A stretch of 64,000 bases of DNA from JBQLZO01 sp052168315 (GTDB lineage Bacteria > Planctomycetota > Phycisphaerae > Phycisphaerales > UBA1924): positions 1 to 64,000 of the forward strand of contig JBQLZO010000025.1 of NCBI GenBank assembly GCA_052168315.1, read 5' to 3'. The stretch's first letter is position 1. Every line of letters begins with the position of its first letter. Shown here piece after piece: positions 27,492 to 36,831 of this stretch. Below the pieces are notes generated by a model. It ran no database searches and was not told where the DNA came from. It was given only the letters and a program-made list of their open reading frames with translations. The position numbers were made by a program, and so were the translations under genes.

Positions 27492-28088
27492 CTAGGGACG
27501 AGCGGATGGGTTCGGTTGGGGCGGGGCGGGGGCGCCGGTCTGGAGGGCGGAGGGTGCGGCGGTGGGGCCCGCGACGCCCTGCGGTGCGCCGAGGATCCAC
27601 GGCTTGAGGACGGGCCAGGCGATGGGCCAGGCGGCGGCGACCATGATGCAGAAGACGGGGATGCCGAGGTAGATGGGCGAGAGCCCGGCGAGGGGGAGTT
27701 TGCGTCGGAGGGCGCAGGCGCGAATGAGGTTGTCGGCCCACGCCATGGCGAAGAGGGGCGCGAGCAGGAGCCACCAGCAGGCGTTGAGGGAGATGGCGAG
27801 CACGAGGCCGACGGGCGCTTCGCCGAGGGTGAGGCGCGCGAGCGGGAAGGGGAGCCACGCGACGGCGAGCCCAGCGCCGGCGCCGATGGCGAGCAGGGCG
27901 ATCATGCCGAGGGGTGAGCGGGCGGCGGGGGGGCGTTCGATCTCGGTGGCGATGGTGTGGTCGTCGAGTTCGCCGCCGCACTCCGGGCAGGTGGTGATGC
28001 CGGCTTCGAGGAGCCCGGCGACCTCGTATCCGCAGAATCCGCAGCGGATGGAGGCGATCGGGGGAGATGGGTTGGGCGTGGTGGTCAT
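27492..28088 (-). CDS. zinc-ribbon multi-pass membrane protein
   Basis: A 198-residue protein. The N-terminus holds a zinc ribbon with paired Cys motifs CGFCGYEV and TTCPECGGEL (residues 16-40). About four hydrophobic segments follow, between residues 59 and 167, and then a Pro/Ala-rich tail. Zinc-ribbon membrane proteins of this layout are common in planctomycetes and have no assigned role. ATG 28088 overlaps the queF stop by four bases (ATGA), so translation is coupled to queF, but a shared pathway is not implied. Confidence 0.7.
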   Translation of the reverse strand: MTTTPNPSPPIASIRCGFCGYEVAGLLEAGITTCPECGGELDDHTIATEIERPPAARSPLGMIALLAIGAGAGLAVAWLPFPLARLTLGEAPVGLVLAISLNACWWLLLAPLFAMAWADNLIRACALRRKLPLAGLSPIYLGIPVFCIMVAAAWPIAWPVLKPWILGAPQGVAGPTAAPSALQTGAPAPPQPNPSARP

Positions 28089-28468
28089 CGGGCGCGGTAT
28101 TCGGGGGGGATGGTGGCGTGCTCGGCGCGGACGATGGAGCGGATGCCACCGCGGCCGCGCCAGTGGGTGATGATCTGGAGCCACGCGGGCTGGAGGAATT
28201 CGACGAGGTGGTCGCGGATGGTGTTGGTGACCTGCTCGTAGTAGATGCCCTCGTTGCGGAAGCTCTGGTAGTAGAGCTTGAGGGATTTGAGTTCGACGCA
28301 GCGTCCGCCGGCGGCGGCGGGTCGGGGCTCGTAGCGGAGGGTGATGGTTCCGAAGTCCGGGTGTCCGGTCTTGGGGCACACGGAGGTGAACTCGTCGTTG
28401 GTGTGCTCGATGACGAACGGGATGTCGGTGGGCGTTGGGAACGCGTCGAGGAGTGACTGGTCGGGCAT
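28085..28468 (-). CDS. queF: NADPH-dependent 7-cyano-7-deazaguanine reductase
   Basis: QueF reduces preQ0 to preQ1 in queuosine biosynthesis for tRNA wobble modification. The catalytic Cys31 stands in FTSVCPKTGHPDFG with Asp38. Glu59 in VELKSLKLYY and the segment FRNEGIYYEQVTN complete the family pattern. At 127 residues it is the short, unimodular QueF type (T-fold). The gene diverges from the S41 protease gene with only 60 bases between the starts. No other que genes are in the window. Confidence 0.93.
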   Translation of the reverse strand: MPDQSLLDAFPTPTDIPFVIEHTNDEFTSVCPKTGHPDFGTITLRYEPRPAAAGGRCVELKSLKLYYQSFRNEGIYYEQVTNTIRDHLVEFLQPAWLQIITHWRGRGGIRSIVRAEHATIPPEYRAR

Positions 28469-28528
28469 GCGGCAAGGGTATGCGGGGCGGGGCGTGGGGC
28501 GGGACGCGGTGTGCTCTAGACTTGGTGG

Positions 28529-30367
28529 ATGGTCCGGTCCGGCACATCGAGGCGGCGGCGTGATCGCGGGGGTTCCGGCGGTCGGGCGTTTGTCGCGTCG
28601 CTGCTGCTGGTGCTGGTGCTGTTGGTGCTGGCGGTGCGGCTTCCGCTGCACTGGCGTGACGAGTCGCGTCGGCGGGCGTTTCTGGATCCGGTGGGTCGGG
28701 TGTACGCGGCTGTGATGGCGCATTTCTACGAGCTGCCGGACAGCGCGGCGCTGCGGCGTGGTGCGATCGACGGGCTGATCGGGGCGCTGGAAGATCCTTA
28801 CACGGAGTTCATCCCGGCGGCGGGGGTGGCGGAGTTCGACAAGCAGATCCGGGGTGAGTTCGTGGGGATCGGTGCGGAGGTGCGTTCGGAGGGGGGGTAC
28901 CTGCTGATCGTTTCGCCGTTGGACGATTCGCCGGCGTTGCGGGCGGGGCTGCGGGCCGAGGACCTGGTGCTGGGGATCGATGGGCGCTCGGTGTTCGGGA
29001 TGCCGGTGGATGCGATCATCGCGCGGCTGACGGGCGAGCCTGGGACGGTGGTGCGGGTGACAGTGCAACGCGATGCGGAGGCGGCGCTTCCGGAGGGGGC
29101 GCTGCCGGCGGGCGAGGTGTTGTCGGCGGAGGGTGATGTCGAGGCGGGCGGGGTGATGGTTGGGAGTGAGCCGCCGGCGCTGCCGGCGGGGAGCGTGCGG
29201 TTCGATCTGGAGATCACGCGGGAGCGGATCCGCACGGAGACGGTGCGGGGGCTGGTGCGCGATGGGGCCGATTGGGAGTTTCTGGTCGATCCGGATGCGG
29301 GTATCGCGTACATCCGTGTGACGCAGTTCACGGACACGACCGCGCCGCGTTTGCGCGAGTTCTGCGAGCGGTTGTTCGTGGAGGGGGATGCGCGGGCGCT
29401 GGTGCTGGATCTTCGGTTCAACGCGGGCGGGTCGCTGCTGGCGGCGGTGGAGAGCGCGGATCTCTTCTTGAGCGAGGGGACGATCGTGTCGACGGTGGGT
29501 CGGACGACGCGGGAGGAGTTGGTGGTCGCGTCGCGGGGCGGGACGCTGCCGGAGTTTCCGATGGTCGTGCTTGTCAATAGCGAGTCCGCATCGGCATCGG
29601 AGGTGCTGGCGGGGGCGCTGTCGGAGAACGGGCGGGCGAAGGTGCTGGGGGAGCGGACCTTCGGGAAGGGGCTGGTGCAGGCGATCTACCAGCTTCCGGA
29701 GGGGCTTGGTCAGTTGAAGATCACGGAGCAGTTCTACGCGCTGCCTTCGGGGCGGATCATCCATCGTCGCGACGATGCGACGGCGTGGGGCGTGGACCCA
29801 TCGCCGGGGTTCTATGTGCCGATGGATGATGAGAGCGACCGGGTTGCGCTGCAGCGGCGGCTCGAGGCGGAGGTTTTGCGATCGGGTGGGCGGTCTGGCG
29901 AGCGGGCGGGTGATGATGATGGGTGGGGCGATCCGGAGTGGATTCTTGAGCATTTGGCGGATGCGCAGCTGAGCGCTGCGGTTCGTGCGCTGCGGGCGCG
30001 GCTCGGCACGGGGGAGTGGGCGCCGCCGGGGGGCGACCAGCCGGAGGGCGTGGCGGTGGGCGCTGCGCTGCGTGAGGAGGAGCGCCGGCTGGGCGTGCTG
30101 CTGCGGGAGCTGGAGCGGACGGAGCGGCGGCTGCGGGCGCTTGCCGGAGAGGGCGGCGATGAGGGGGATGGAGGGGAGCGCGGGTTCGTGGTGCCTGCCG
30201 GGGCACTGCTGGATGGCGGCACGCTGGAGATCCGCAGCGCGGATGGCGCGTTGATCGCGCGGGTGCGGATCACGAGCGATGCGCTGCGGAACTGGCTGGT
30301 CGATGCGCCGGTCGAGCGGATTGATGAGGAAGATCTGAATGGGACGGCGGGTTCGCCGGAAGAGTGA
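28529..30367 (+). CDS. S41 family C-terminal processing protease (1)
   Basis: A 612-residue membrane-anchored protease of the CtpA/Prc group. One membrane segment lies at residues 21-37. A cap region follows, then a PDZ domain (about residues 105-190, with GEFVGIGAEV and SPLDDSPALRAGLRAEDLV), then the catalytic core. The active Ser is Ser353 in NSESASASE and the general-base Lys is Lys380 in RTFGKGLVQ. An acidic and Arg-rich C-terminal extension of roughly 170 residues, with coiled-coil character near 520-550, is longer than in typical CtpA. It is likely a periplasmic quality-control or maturation protease. The window holds a second S41 protein at 57.5 kb. Confidence 0.88.
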   Translation: MVRSGTSRRRRDRGGSGGRAFVASLLLVLVLLVLAVRLPLHWRDESRRRAFLDPVGRVYAAVMAHFYELPDSAALRRGAIDGLIGALEDPYTEFIPAAGVAEFDKQIRGEFVGIGAEVRSEGGYLLIVSPLDDSPALRAGLRAEDLVLGIDGRSVFGMPVDAIIARLTGEPGTVVRVTVQRDAEAALPEGALPAGEVLSAEGDVEAGGVMVGSEPPALPAGSVRFDLEITRERIRTETVRGLVRDGADWEFLVDPDAGIAYIRVTQFTDTTAPRLREFCERLFVEGDARALVLDLRFNAGGSLLAAVESADLFLSEGTIVSTVGRTTREELVVASRGGTLPEFPMVVLVNSESASASEVLAGALSENGRAKVLGERTFGKGLVQAIYQLPEGLGQLKITEQFYALPSGRIIHRRDDATAWGVDPSPGFYVPMDDESDRVALQRRLEAEVLRSGGRSGERAGDDDGWGDPEWILEHLADAQLSAAVRALRARLGTGEWAPPGGDQPEGVAVGAALREEERRLGVLLRELERTERRLRALAGEGGDEGDGGERGFVVPAGALLDGGTLEIRSADGALIARVRITSDALRNWLVDAPVERIDEEDLNGTAGSPEE

Positions 30368-30379
30368 TGGGGTGGGGTG

Positions 30380-30751
30380 CTAGCGGCCGGCGGGGGGCGG
30401 GCCGCCGGTGTCGCGGATTGCGTCGAGCTTGTCGCCGGGATCGATCTCGCGGAGGTATTCCCACGAGTAGATGCCGGTGTCGTGCCCATCGGAGAACCTG
30501 ATGCGGATGGCGTAGTTGCCGACGAGTTCGGCCGACTCGGCGACGAGGGGCGCATCGCCGCCCTTCTTCGGTGAAGGCAGGACGGTGAGGGGGTTGCGGG
30601 CGATCTCCTCGCGGAGCTGGCGGGCCTCGGCGGAGGGGGAGTATCGGCGGAGGTATGCGATGGAGTAGTAGGAGGTGCGGCCATCGGCCCACTCGACGGC
30701 GAGGCCGCGGTCTTTCTTGAGGTCGAGTTTGCGCGGCGGCTCCATGCTCAT
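30380..30751 (-). CDS. DUF971 domain protein
   Basis: A 123-residue protein matching the DUF971 / gamma-butyrobetaine-hydroxylase N-terminal-like domain: LKKDRGLAVEWADGR, then YSIAYLRRYSPSAEAR and YAIRIRFSDGHDTGIYSWEYLRE. In other bacteria stand-alone DUF971 proteins are found near Fe-S or heme-related genes, but that is weak evidence of role. It converges with the S41 gene across 12 bases. Its start at ATG 30751 (or 30745) lies 69 bases from the threonine aldolase stop, consistent with a shared leftward transcript. Confidence 0.85.
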   Translation of the reverse strand: MSMEPPRKLDLKKDRGLAVEWADGRTSYYSIAYLRRYSPSAEARQLREEIARNPLTVLPSPKKGGDAPLVAESAELVGNYAIRIRFSDGHDTGIYSWEYLREIDPGDKLDAIRDTGGPPPAGR

Positions 30752-30820
30752 ACGGGGTGAGTTTAGGGGCGCGGCGCTGGGGGGCGGTCGGGGGTGATGG
30801 TCTGGGATGGCGGGCGTTGA

Positions 30821-31882
30821 TCAGCCCGAGCGGACGGCGCGGGCGATCCGCTCGGCGGCCTCGCGCACCTGTTCTTCGGTGACATCGAGGTGGCAGGTCG
30901 CTCGGACGCTCTGGCGGTCCATCTCGACGAGGCCGACGCGGACATCGTCCCGGGCCATGCGCCGGCAGAACTCGACCGCGCCGACAGCGCGTCCGGCGAG
31001 CCGGCCTTCGAAGAAGACCATGTTGGTTTCGATGGCGTCGAGGTCGATGGGCAGGTCGGTGCGTTCGGCGAGGATCTGTCCGAGGGTGCGCGCGTGGCGG
31101 GCATCGTCGGCCAGCCGGTCGCGGTGGTGTTCGAGGGCGTGGAGGGCGGCGGCGGCGAGGATGCCGGACTGGCGCATCGCGCCGCCGAACATCTTGCGGA
31201 AGCGGCGGGCGCGGCGGATGGTGCCGGCGTCGGCCACGACGGCCGAGCCGACGGGCGCGCCGAGGCCTTTGCTGAAGCAGCAGGAGATGGTGTCGGTGTG
31301 TCGCGCGTAGTCGCGGAGGTCGGCCTTGTTGGCGGCGACGGCGTTCCAGATGCGTGCGCCGTCGAGGTGGACGGCGAGGCCGCGCTGTCGGGCGCGGTCG
31401 GCGATGGCGGCGAAGCGATCGACGCTCCAGACGGTGCCGCCGGCCTTGTTCATGGTGTTCTCGAGGACGAGCACGCGGGACCGGGGGTAGTGCTCATCGT
31501 CGGGGCGGATGGCCGCGTCGAGGTCGTCGGGGTCGAACTGGCCGCGGTGGCCATCGAGCAGGGTGAACATGAGCCCGAGGAGGGCGGCGGGTGCCCCGGA
31601 CTCGTAGTAGTAGCAATGTGATTTGCGGTGGCAGATGATCTCATCGCCGGGCTCGGTGTGGCATCGCAGCGCGATCTGGTTGGCCATGGTGCCGGAGGGC
31701 ACGAACAGCGCCGCTTCCTTGCCGAACAGCTCGGCGGTGCGCTGCTCGAGGGAGCGGACGGTGGGGTCGTCGCCGAGGACATCATCGCCGACCTGGGCGC
31801 GGGCCATGGCGTCGCGCATGGGCTGCGTGGGTCGGGTGACGGTGTCGGAGCGGAGGTCGATGAACGGGAGCGTGCTCGGCAT
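30821..31882 (-). CDS. ltaE: low-specificity L-threonine aldolase
   Basis: A PLP enzyme that splits L-threonine or L-allo-threonine into glycine and acetaldehyde. The N-terminus FIDLRSDTVTRPT is diagnostic. The cofactor Lys is Lys205 in CCFSKGLGAPVGS, preceded by HLDGARIWN at 172-180. The length of 353 residues is normal. It is in a leftward run between an unknown protein upstream (34-base gap) and the DUF971 gene downstream. Confidence 0.92.
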   Translation of the reverse strand: MPSTLPFIDLRSDTVTRPTQPMRDAMARAQVGDDVLGDDPTVRSLEQRTAELFGKEAALFVPSGTMANQIALRCHTEPGDEIICHRKSHCYYYESGAPAALLGLMFTLLDGHRGQFDPDDLDAAIRPDDEHYPRSRVLVLENTMNKAGGTVWSVDRFAAIADRARQRGLAVHLDGARIWNAVAANKADLRDYARHTDTISCCFSKGLGAPVGSAVVADAGTIRRARRFRKMFGGAMRQSGILAAAALHALEHHRDRLADDARHARTLGQILAERTDLPIDLDAIETNMVFFEGRLAGRAVGAVEFCRRMARDDVRVGLVEMDRQSVRATCHLDVTEEQVREAAERIARAVRSG

Positions 31883-31916
31883 GCCTCGATGGTATCGGTG
31901 GGGCGTGCGGGATCGC

Positions 31917-32609
31917 TCAGTGTTCCGGGCGCTGGTGGGATTCGATGGCATCGGCGGCGTCGGCGAGGATGTGGGCGCTGAAGCGGTCGGGTCGTCCGTG
32001 GGCGACCATGCAGTTGTGCAGGAGCGTGTCGGCGTAGAGGCGTGCTTCGGGGGCGAGCGGGTCGCGTTCGCGGCCGGCCATGAGCAGGAAGATGTGCAGG
32101 GCCCACGGGTGGTTTGTGGCGTTGTCGGGCTGGAGGTTCTGGACATGCCACGCGGCGGTGCGATCGACGAGCGTTGCCCAGTCGTCGCGCTGGCGTTCGC
32201 GTGCGAGCCACCAGAGCGCGTGGAGGGATGAGAGTTCGACCTCGGTCCAGACCTCGATGGGCGTGCGTCCGCGGTGGGGGAACAGGGCTCCGGCGTCGGA
32301 CTCGGTGCGTCCGTGCGTGGGATTGCGGGCTTCGGCGAGCGCGGCGTCGACATCGATGCGCGGATCGCGCAGCGCGGACCAGAGGGTGACCTCGGGGTCG
32401 TGGGGTGAGGGCGGAGATTCCTCGATGGCGGTTGGGCGGGCGCCGGGGTGTGAGCGGTATCGCCAGGCGAGGAATGGGCGGTCGACGGGCCTGCGATGCC
32501 CCGCTTCGTCGGAGAATTCGGCGGGATCGGGGATCGGCGTCGTGCCCGCGGGCTGGTCCGAGAGCGCAGCGCGTGCGAGTGACCTGAGTCGCGCGGGCAC
32601 ATCGTTCAT
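31917..32609 (-). CDS. conserved protein of unknown function
   Basis: A 230-residue soluble protein with no recognised domain. The C-terminal half is rich in Trp, His and Leu: VWTEVELSSLHALWW, RTAAWHVQNLQP and NHPWALHIFLL. This suggests a helical fold. The N-terminus is Pro-rich. ATG 32609 gives MNDVPARLRSL. The frame stays open upstream, but that segment is an Arg/His run and looks non-coding. The gene heads the leftward run with ltaE and the DUF971 gene and diverges from the M20 peptidase gene. Confidence 0.65.
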   Translation of the reverse strand: MNDVPARLRSLARAALSDQPAGTTPIPDPAEFSDEAGHRRPVDRPFLAWRYRSHPGARPTAIEESPPSPHDPEVTLWSALRDPRIDVDAALAEARNPTHGRTESDAGALFPHRGRTPIEVWTEVELSSLHALWWLARERQRDDWATLVDRTAAWHVQNLQPDNATNHPWALHIFLLMAGRERDPLAPEARLYADTLLHNCMVAHGRPDRFSAHILADAADAIESHQRPEH

Positions 32610-32722
32610 GTTGGATGGTAGTCTGCGGTGCGTGCGGATCGATCGGCGCCGGCGGCGGTGCGGTCGTCTCCCGCGACCTAACTCGATGAAGCCCACCCGG
32701 AATCAGCAAGGGAACGAACGCC

Positions 32723-34213
32723 ATGTCGCTCAACGCCGTGCTCGAGAATCTCAAGGCCAACGACCGCGCCGCGATCGAACGACTGATCGAGTGGCTGCGG
32801 ATCCCGAGCGTGGGGACCGATCCCGCGCACCGGGCGGACACGCGGCGGGCGGGCGAGTGGTGCGCGGAGCGTCTGCGTGGCGCCGGGCTTGATGCGACGC
32901 TGCACGAGACCGGGACTCGTGAGAAGCCGGGTCATCCGATCGTGTGGGCGACGAACGAGAAGGACCATCCGGGGCACGCGGCGCTGCCGGCGGGCGAGCG
33001 TCCGCCGCATGTGCTGTTCTACGGGCATTACGATGTGCAGCCGGCCGATCCGCTGGAGCTCTGGAACAGCCCGCCGTTCGATCCGGTGGTGGTTCCGGCG
33101 GATGCGGTGCCGGCGGGCGCGCCGGCGGATGCGGTGCCGGGCGAGCGGATCGTGGCGCGGGGGGCCGTGGACGACAAGGGGCAGGTGGCGAGCTTTCTCG
33201 AGGCGCTGCGGGCGTGGCGCGAAGAGGTGGGCCCGCTTCCGATCCGGCTGTCGGTGCTGATCGAGGGTGAGGAGGAGTCGGGGAGCGTGAACCTGGAGCG
33301 GTATGTGCGCGATCACGCGGAGACGCTGCGTGAGGCGGACATCGTGCTGATCTCGGACACGGGAATGCTGGGGCGGGGGCGTCCTGCGATCACCTACGGG
33401 GTGCGCGGGCTGGCGTACACGGAGGTGACGCTGAGGGGCCCGGACCAGGATCTGCACTCCGGGCTGTGGGGCGGGCGGGTGCTGAATCCGAACAACGAGT
33501 TGTGCAAGATCCTCTCGCAGTTGTGGGATGCCGATGGTCGGGTGACGCTGCCGGGGTTCTACGACGATGTGATCGAGCCGACGGCGGAGGAGCGTGCGGC
33601 GTGGAACCGGCTGGCGCCGGATGATCCGGCGCAGAAGGTGTCGCTGAAGTCGATCGGGCTTCCGCTGGAGGCGGGGCGTGGCGAGCGTGGATGGACGGGT
33701 GTGGAGCGCGAGTGGGCGCGGCCGACCTGTGATATCAACGGGATCAAGGGCGGGTACATCGGGGAGGGTGCGAAGACGGTCATCCCTTCGAAGGCGAGCG
33801 CGAAGGTGTCGTTCCGGCTGGTCGCGGATCAGGACCCGGCGAAGGTGGTGGCGGCGTTCCGCGCGTGGCTCGGCGAGCGGACGCCGCCGGGGTTCGCGAT
33901 TGACTTGCATGACCACGGCGGCGGGTGGCCGGGCAATGTGTCGCAGGATTCGCCGTTTCTCAGCGCGGCGGGCGATGCGCTGGAGGCGGCGTCGAATGGC
34001 GTGCAGGCGGCGCTGATCAAGTCGGGCGGCTCGATCCCGGTGGTGGGGCTGTTGAAGAAGGAGCTGGGGCTGGACACGCTGCTGGTGGGGTTCGGGCTTG
34101 AGGATGACCGCGTGCATTCGCCGAATGAGAAGTTTGAATTGGAGTGCTTCCGGCTTGGGATGCGGACGCACGCGGCGCTGTTCGAGAAGTTTGCGGGGAT
34201 CCGGGGGGTTTGA
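32723..34213 (+). CDS. M20 family metallopeptidase (dipeptidase type)
   Basis: A 496-residue di-zinc peptidase of the M20 family, CNDP/PepV-like. Metal-binding motifs are visible: GHYDVQP (near 100-106), RGAVDDKGQ (near 149-157), the catalytic EGEEESGS (near 177-184) and DIVLISDTG. A dimerisation domain follows at about residues 220-400. Likely substrates are dipeptides or acylated amino acids; specificity cannot be read by eye. AAGGGA precedes ATG 32723 as ribosome binding site. No signal peptide. Confidence 0.88.
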   Translation: MSLNAVLENLKANDRAAIERLIEWLRIPSVGTDPAHRADTRRAGEWCAERLRGAGLDATLHETGTREKPGHPIVWATNEKDHPGHAALPAGERPPHVLFYGHYDVQPADPLELWNSPPFDPVVVPADAVPAGAPADAVPGERIVARGAVDDKGQVASFLEALRAWREEVGPLPIRLSVLIEGEEESGSVNLERYVRDHAETLREADIVLISDTGMLGRGRPAITYGVRGLAYTEVTLRGPDQDLHSGLWGGRVLNPNNELCKILSQLWDADGRVTLPGFYDDVIEPTAEERAAWNRLAPDDPAQKVSLKSIGLPLEAGRGERGWTGVEREWARPTCDINGIKGGYIGEGAKTVIPSKASAKVSFRLVADQDPAKVVAAFRAWLGERTPPGFAIDLHDHGGGWPGNVSQDSPFLSAAGDALEAASNGVQAALIKSGGSIPVVGLLKKELGLDTLLVGFGLEDDRVHSPNEKFELECFRLGMRTHAALFEKFAGIRGV

Positions 34214-34462
34214 GGGCTGGTGTGGCGCGTGCGCGGCACGGTGTTCGCGACGGTGGGTGGGATGTTCAGGGTGATGAGCGCTGGCGTTGAGGTCCGGAAA
34301 GATGTGGCGTGCGGATTCGCCGTGCCTGCGGGGGTTCGCCCGGTGGATTCCGGGCTGGGAATGGGGCGGGGTGTACTAGGATTGGGGTGGAGTCTCGCGC
34401 GGTCGCACGCCGCGCGGAGTTGGGATTCGCCCGGATATCACAACGCACAGGGAGAGATTGCC

Positions 34463-35191
34463 ATGCGCCCACAGCTTGTCGCCGCATCCACGGCCGCCAT
34501 CGCGTTCATCGCTTCCGCCGCATTTGGTGGCTCGCTCACTCAGGTTGTTCCCGATGGATTCGGGAAGGCCCCGGGTGGGACGAGCTTCGTGGGGCCGCAC
34601 GCGACCGGCGCTCGGACCTATCAGCTGCTCATCCACGAGAGCATGCTTTCGGGGCTGGTCGGCAAGGAGTTGACGGGGATCACCTGGCGTGCGCCGGGCA
34701 ACATCTCGACGGATTGGCCGGTGTCGGATGTGACCTATTCGAACTACGACATTTATCTCTCGGGGAGCGTGGATCCTGCGGACCGGAGCCCGGTGTTCGG
34801 CGACAATGTCGTGGGCCCGCAGACGCAGGTGCGTTCGGGCGCGCTGACGGTCGATGCGGGTTCGTACACGACGGGGATGAACCCGAACGAGTTCGGGGTG
34901 GTGATCCCCTTCAGCAATTACCTGTACACCGGCGGGAACCTGCTGGTGGAGATCAGCCACACTGGGAACGGGGAGAGTTCGCGGAGCCTGGATGCGATCT
35001 CGGCATCGCAGGGCGGGGCGGTGGGGTACGGGACGCTGTTCAGCGCGTTGTGGAAGGCCGAGTACAACGCGGAGGTGGATGGGCTCCAGGGGAACTTCAC
35101 GGTCACGCAGTTCACCTTTGTTCCCGGCCCCGGCGCTGTTGGGCTGGCGATGGTGGCGGGGCTCGTCGGCGCGCGGCGGCGTCGGCGCTGA
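34463..35191 (+). CDS. secreted protein with PEP-CTERM-like sorting tail (2)
   Basis: A 242-residue exported protein. Signal peptide residues 1-21 end AFG. The middle is a beta-rich domain with many Gly/Asn/Tyr residues (for example TYSNYDIYLSGSVDPADRS). The C-terminal sorting signal is VPGPGAVGLAMVAGLVGARRRRR. The ribosome binding site GGAGAG precedes ATG 34463; the longer upstream frame is not protein-like. A strong terminator follows at 35240. Role unknown, probably surface or extracellular. Confidence 0.82.
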   Translation: MRPQLVAASTAAIAFIASAAFGGSLTQVVPDGFGKAPGGTSFVGPHATGARTYQLLIHESMLSGLVGKELTGITWRAPGNISTDWPVSDVTYSNYDIYLSGSVDPADRSPVFGDNVVGPQTQVRSGALTVDAGSYTTGMNPNEFGVVIPFSNYLYTGGNLLVEISHTGNGESSRSLDAISASQGGAVGYGTLFSALWKAEYNAEVDGLQGNFTVTQFTFVPGPGAVGLAMVAGLVGARRRRR

Positions 35192-35239
35192 GAGCGCTTG
35201 GTGGGGCGGGCGCAGGACACGAGCGGATGACGCGCACGG

Positions 35240-35270
35240 CACCCCCGCGATGCGGGGGTGTTCTTGTTTT
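35240..35270 (+). terminator. Rho-independent terminator after PEP-CTERM-like gene 2
   Basis: A 9-base perfect stem CACCCCCGC (35240-35248) pairs with 35252-35260 around a 3-base loop. TTCTTGTTTT follows directly. Confidence 0.85.
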
Positions 35271-35322
35271 GGGCTTGGCGCAGCGTCGGTGTGCGGAGTG
35301 GGCGCGCGGGGCGGCGGTGCGA

Positions 35323-36567
35323 TCAGGCGATGCCTTCGCCGGGTCCGATGGTGATGACAGTGGTGGAGCCGAGCGAGCGGCGAGACAGGTAGTCGTTGAG
35401 GCGTTCGAGGGTGATGGCGTCGACCTGCTGGGCGAGTTCATCGAGCGATCGGGCGCGGCCGATCTTGCGGTGGTCGCGGGCGAGGGCGCCGGCGCGGGCG
35501 CCGGTGGATTCTCCGGACATGACGAGCTTGGACTTCATTCCGACGATGGCGCGCTGGAATTCGTCCTCGGTGACAGCGCCTTCCGCGGTGTTGATGCGTT
35601 CGAGTTCGCCCATGAGGACGCGGATGGTCTCTCCGGCGCGTTCTGGGGTGGTGCCGGCGTAGGCGATGCCTCGGCCGTAGGTGGTTTCTCCGCCGTAGGT
35701 GGCGAACACGGAGTAGCAGAGCCCGCGCTTCTCGCGGACTTCGGTGAAGAGCCGGCCGGCCATTCCTCCGGAGAGGACGGCGGTGGCGGCGCGTTCGAGC
35801 CATGCATCCTCGGATCGTTCGCTGGGGGCGTCGTGGGCGATGGCGATGTGGACCTGGTTGGTCTCATCGGTGATGTGGTGCCGGCCGCGGTCGGTGCGGG
35901 TCTCGTCCCACTGGGGGGTGGTCGCGGTGCCCGACCAGCCCTTGAGGAGCTTGTCGATGGCGCGGATGACGGTGTCGTGGTCGAGATGGCCCGCCATGGC
36001 GAGGACGGTCTGATCGCCTCCCGGCACTGCCTGCTGCGCCCAGCCGGGCGCGAGTTCGGAGGCGGTGACCCGCTTGATGCCCTCGGGTGATCCCATCGGG
36101 GATCGGTTGATGGGTGGGGGCGCGTGGCGAGCGCGGAGCTCGTGCATCACGCGTTCCTGGGGTTCATCGGCGAGCCCGGCGAGGGCCTGGAGCGCGAGCG
36201 AGCGGACGGGTTCGAGGTGCTCGGGATCGAAGCGCGGGCGTCGGATGGTGTCGACGAGGAGGGGGAGGGCCTCGTCGAGGCGTTCGCCGAGCATCGTGGC
36301 GGTGAATGCGAGGGAGAAGGTCTCGACATTGGTGCCGCGGGAGATGCCGAGTGTGTCGAAGGCGTCGGCCTGGGCGCGGGAGTCGAGCGATCCGGCGCCG
36401 CGGAGGATGAGTTCCTCGTAGAGGGCGCAGCGGCCGATGCGGTCTTCTGGATCCAGCGCGGATCCGACGGGGAGGAGCCATGTCATGCCGAGGGAGCGGA
36501 CGCCGGGGATGTGCTCTGTGATGAGCGGCATGCCGCAGTCGAGGATGGTGGTTCGGATTCGATCCAT
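35323..36567 (-). CDS. M16-family protein lacking the zinc-binding motif
   Basis: A 414-residue protein with the two-domain M16B fold (mitochondrial-processing-peptidase type). The N-terminal start DCGMPLITEHIPGVRS and the late GMAGRLFTEVREKRGLCYSV with its Arg/Tyr pair are typical. Where active enzymes have HFLEH, this one reads ALYEE at residues 48-52, so both zinc-binding His residues are gone and only Glu51 remains. It is therefore probably a non-catalytic partner, like alpha subunits of processing peptidases, or a PqqF-like remnant. No active M16 partner is visible in the window. Confidence 0.85.
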   Translation of the reverse strand: MDRIRTTILDCGMPLITEHIPGVRSLGMTWLLPVGSALDPEDRIGRCALYEELILRGAGSLDSRAQADAFDTLGISRGTNVETFSLAFTATMLGERLDEALPLLVDTIRRPRFDPEHLEPVRSLALQALAGLADEPQERVMHELRARHAPPPINRSPMGSPEGIKRVTASELAPGWAQQAVPGGDQTVLAMAGHLDHDTVIRAIDKLLKGWSGTATTPQWDETRTDRGRHHITDETNQVHIAIAHDAPSERSEDAWLERAATAVLSGGMAGRLFTEVREKRGLCYSVFATYGGETTYGRGIAYAGTTPERAGETIRVLMGELERINTAEGAVTEDEFQRAIVGMKSKLVMSGESTGARAGALARDHRKIGRARSLDELAQQVDAITLERLNDYLSRRSLGSTTVITIGPGEGIA

Positions 36568-36831
36568 CGCCGGAGTCTAGTGCCCGGTGCGCTGCGTGAT
36601 CGCCGGCGGATGGGTCGGGGTTGCTGTCGCGGATCCGGGGCGGATGGGTGGCGCGGGATTTGTTTGTGCGGGTGGTGCTGGGTGTGGCGCGCCGGATCGG
36701 ACGCTCTGCTCCCCAAAACCGGCGCGGACGGCACGATCCCACCGAAGTCGGGCGTCGGGGAGGCCGTTGTTGGTTCCGGCCCGCGCGTGCGGGTGCGCGT
36801 TGGGCCTGGGGTTTCCCGGAGGACGGCCGGT

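Noticed and set aside
34309..36090. A 593-codon plus-strand frame that spans PEP-CTERM-like gene 2 and the M16 gene
   Set aside because: It runs through a clear terminator and is antisense to the M16 gene; translation lacks any domain.
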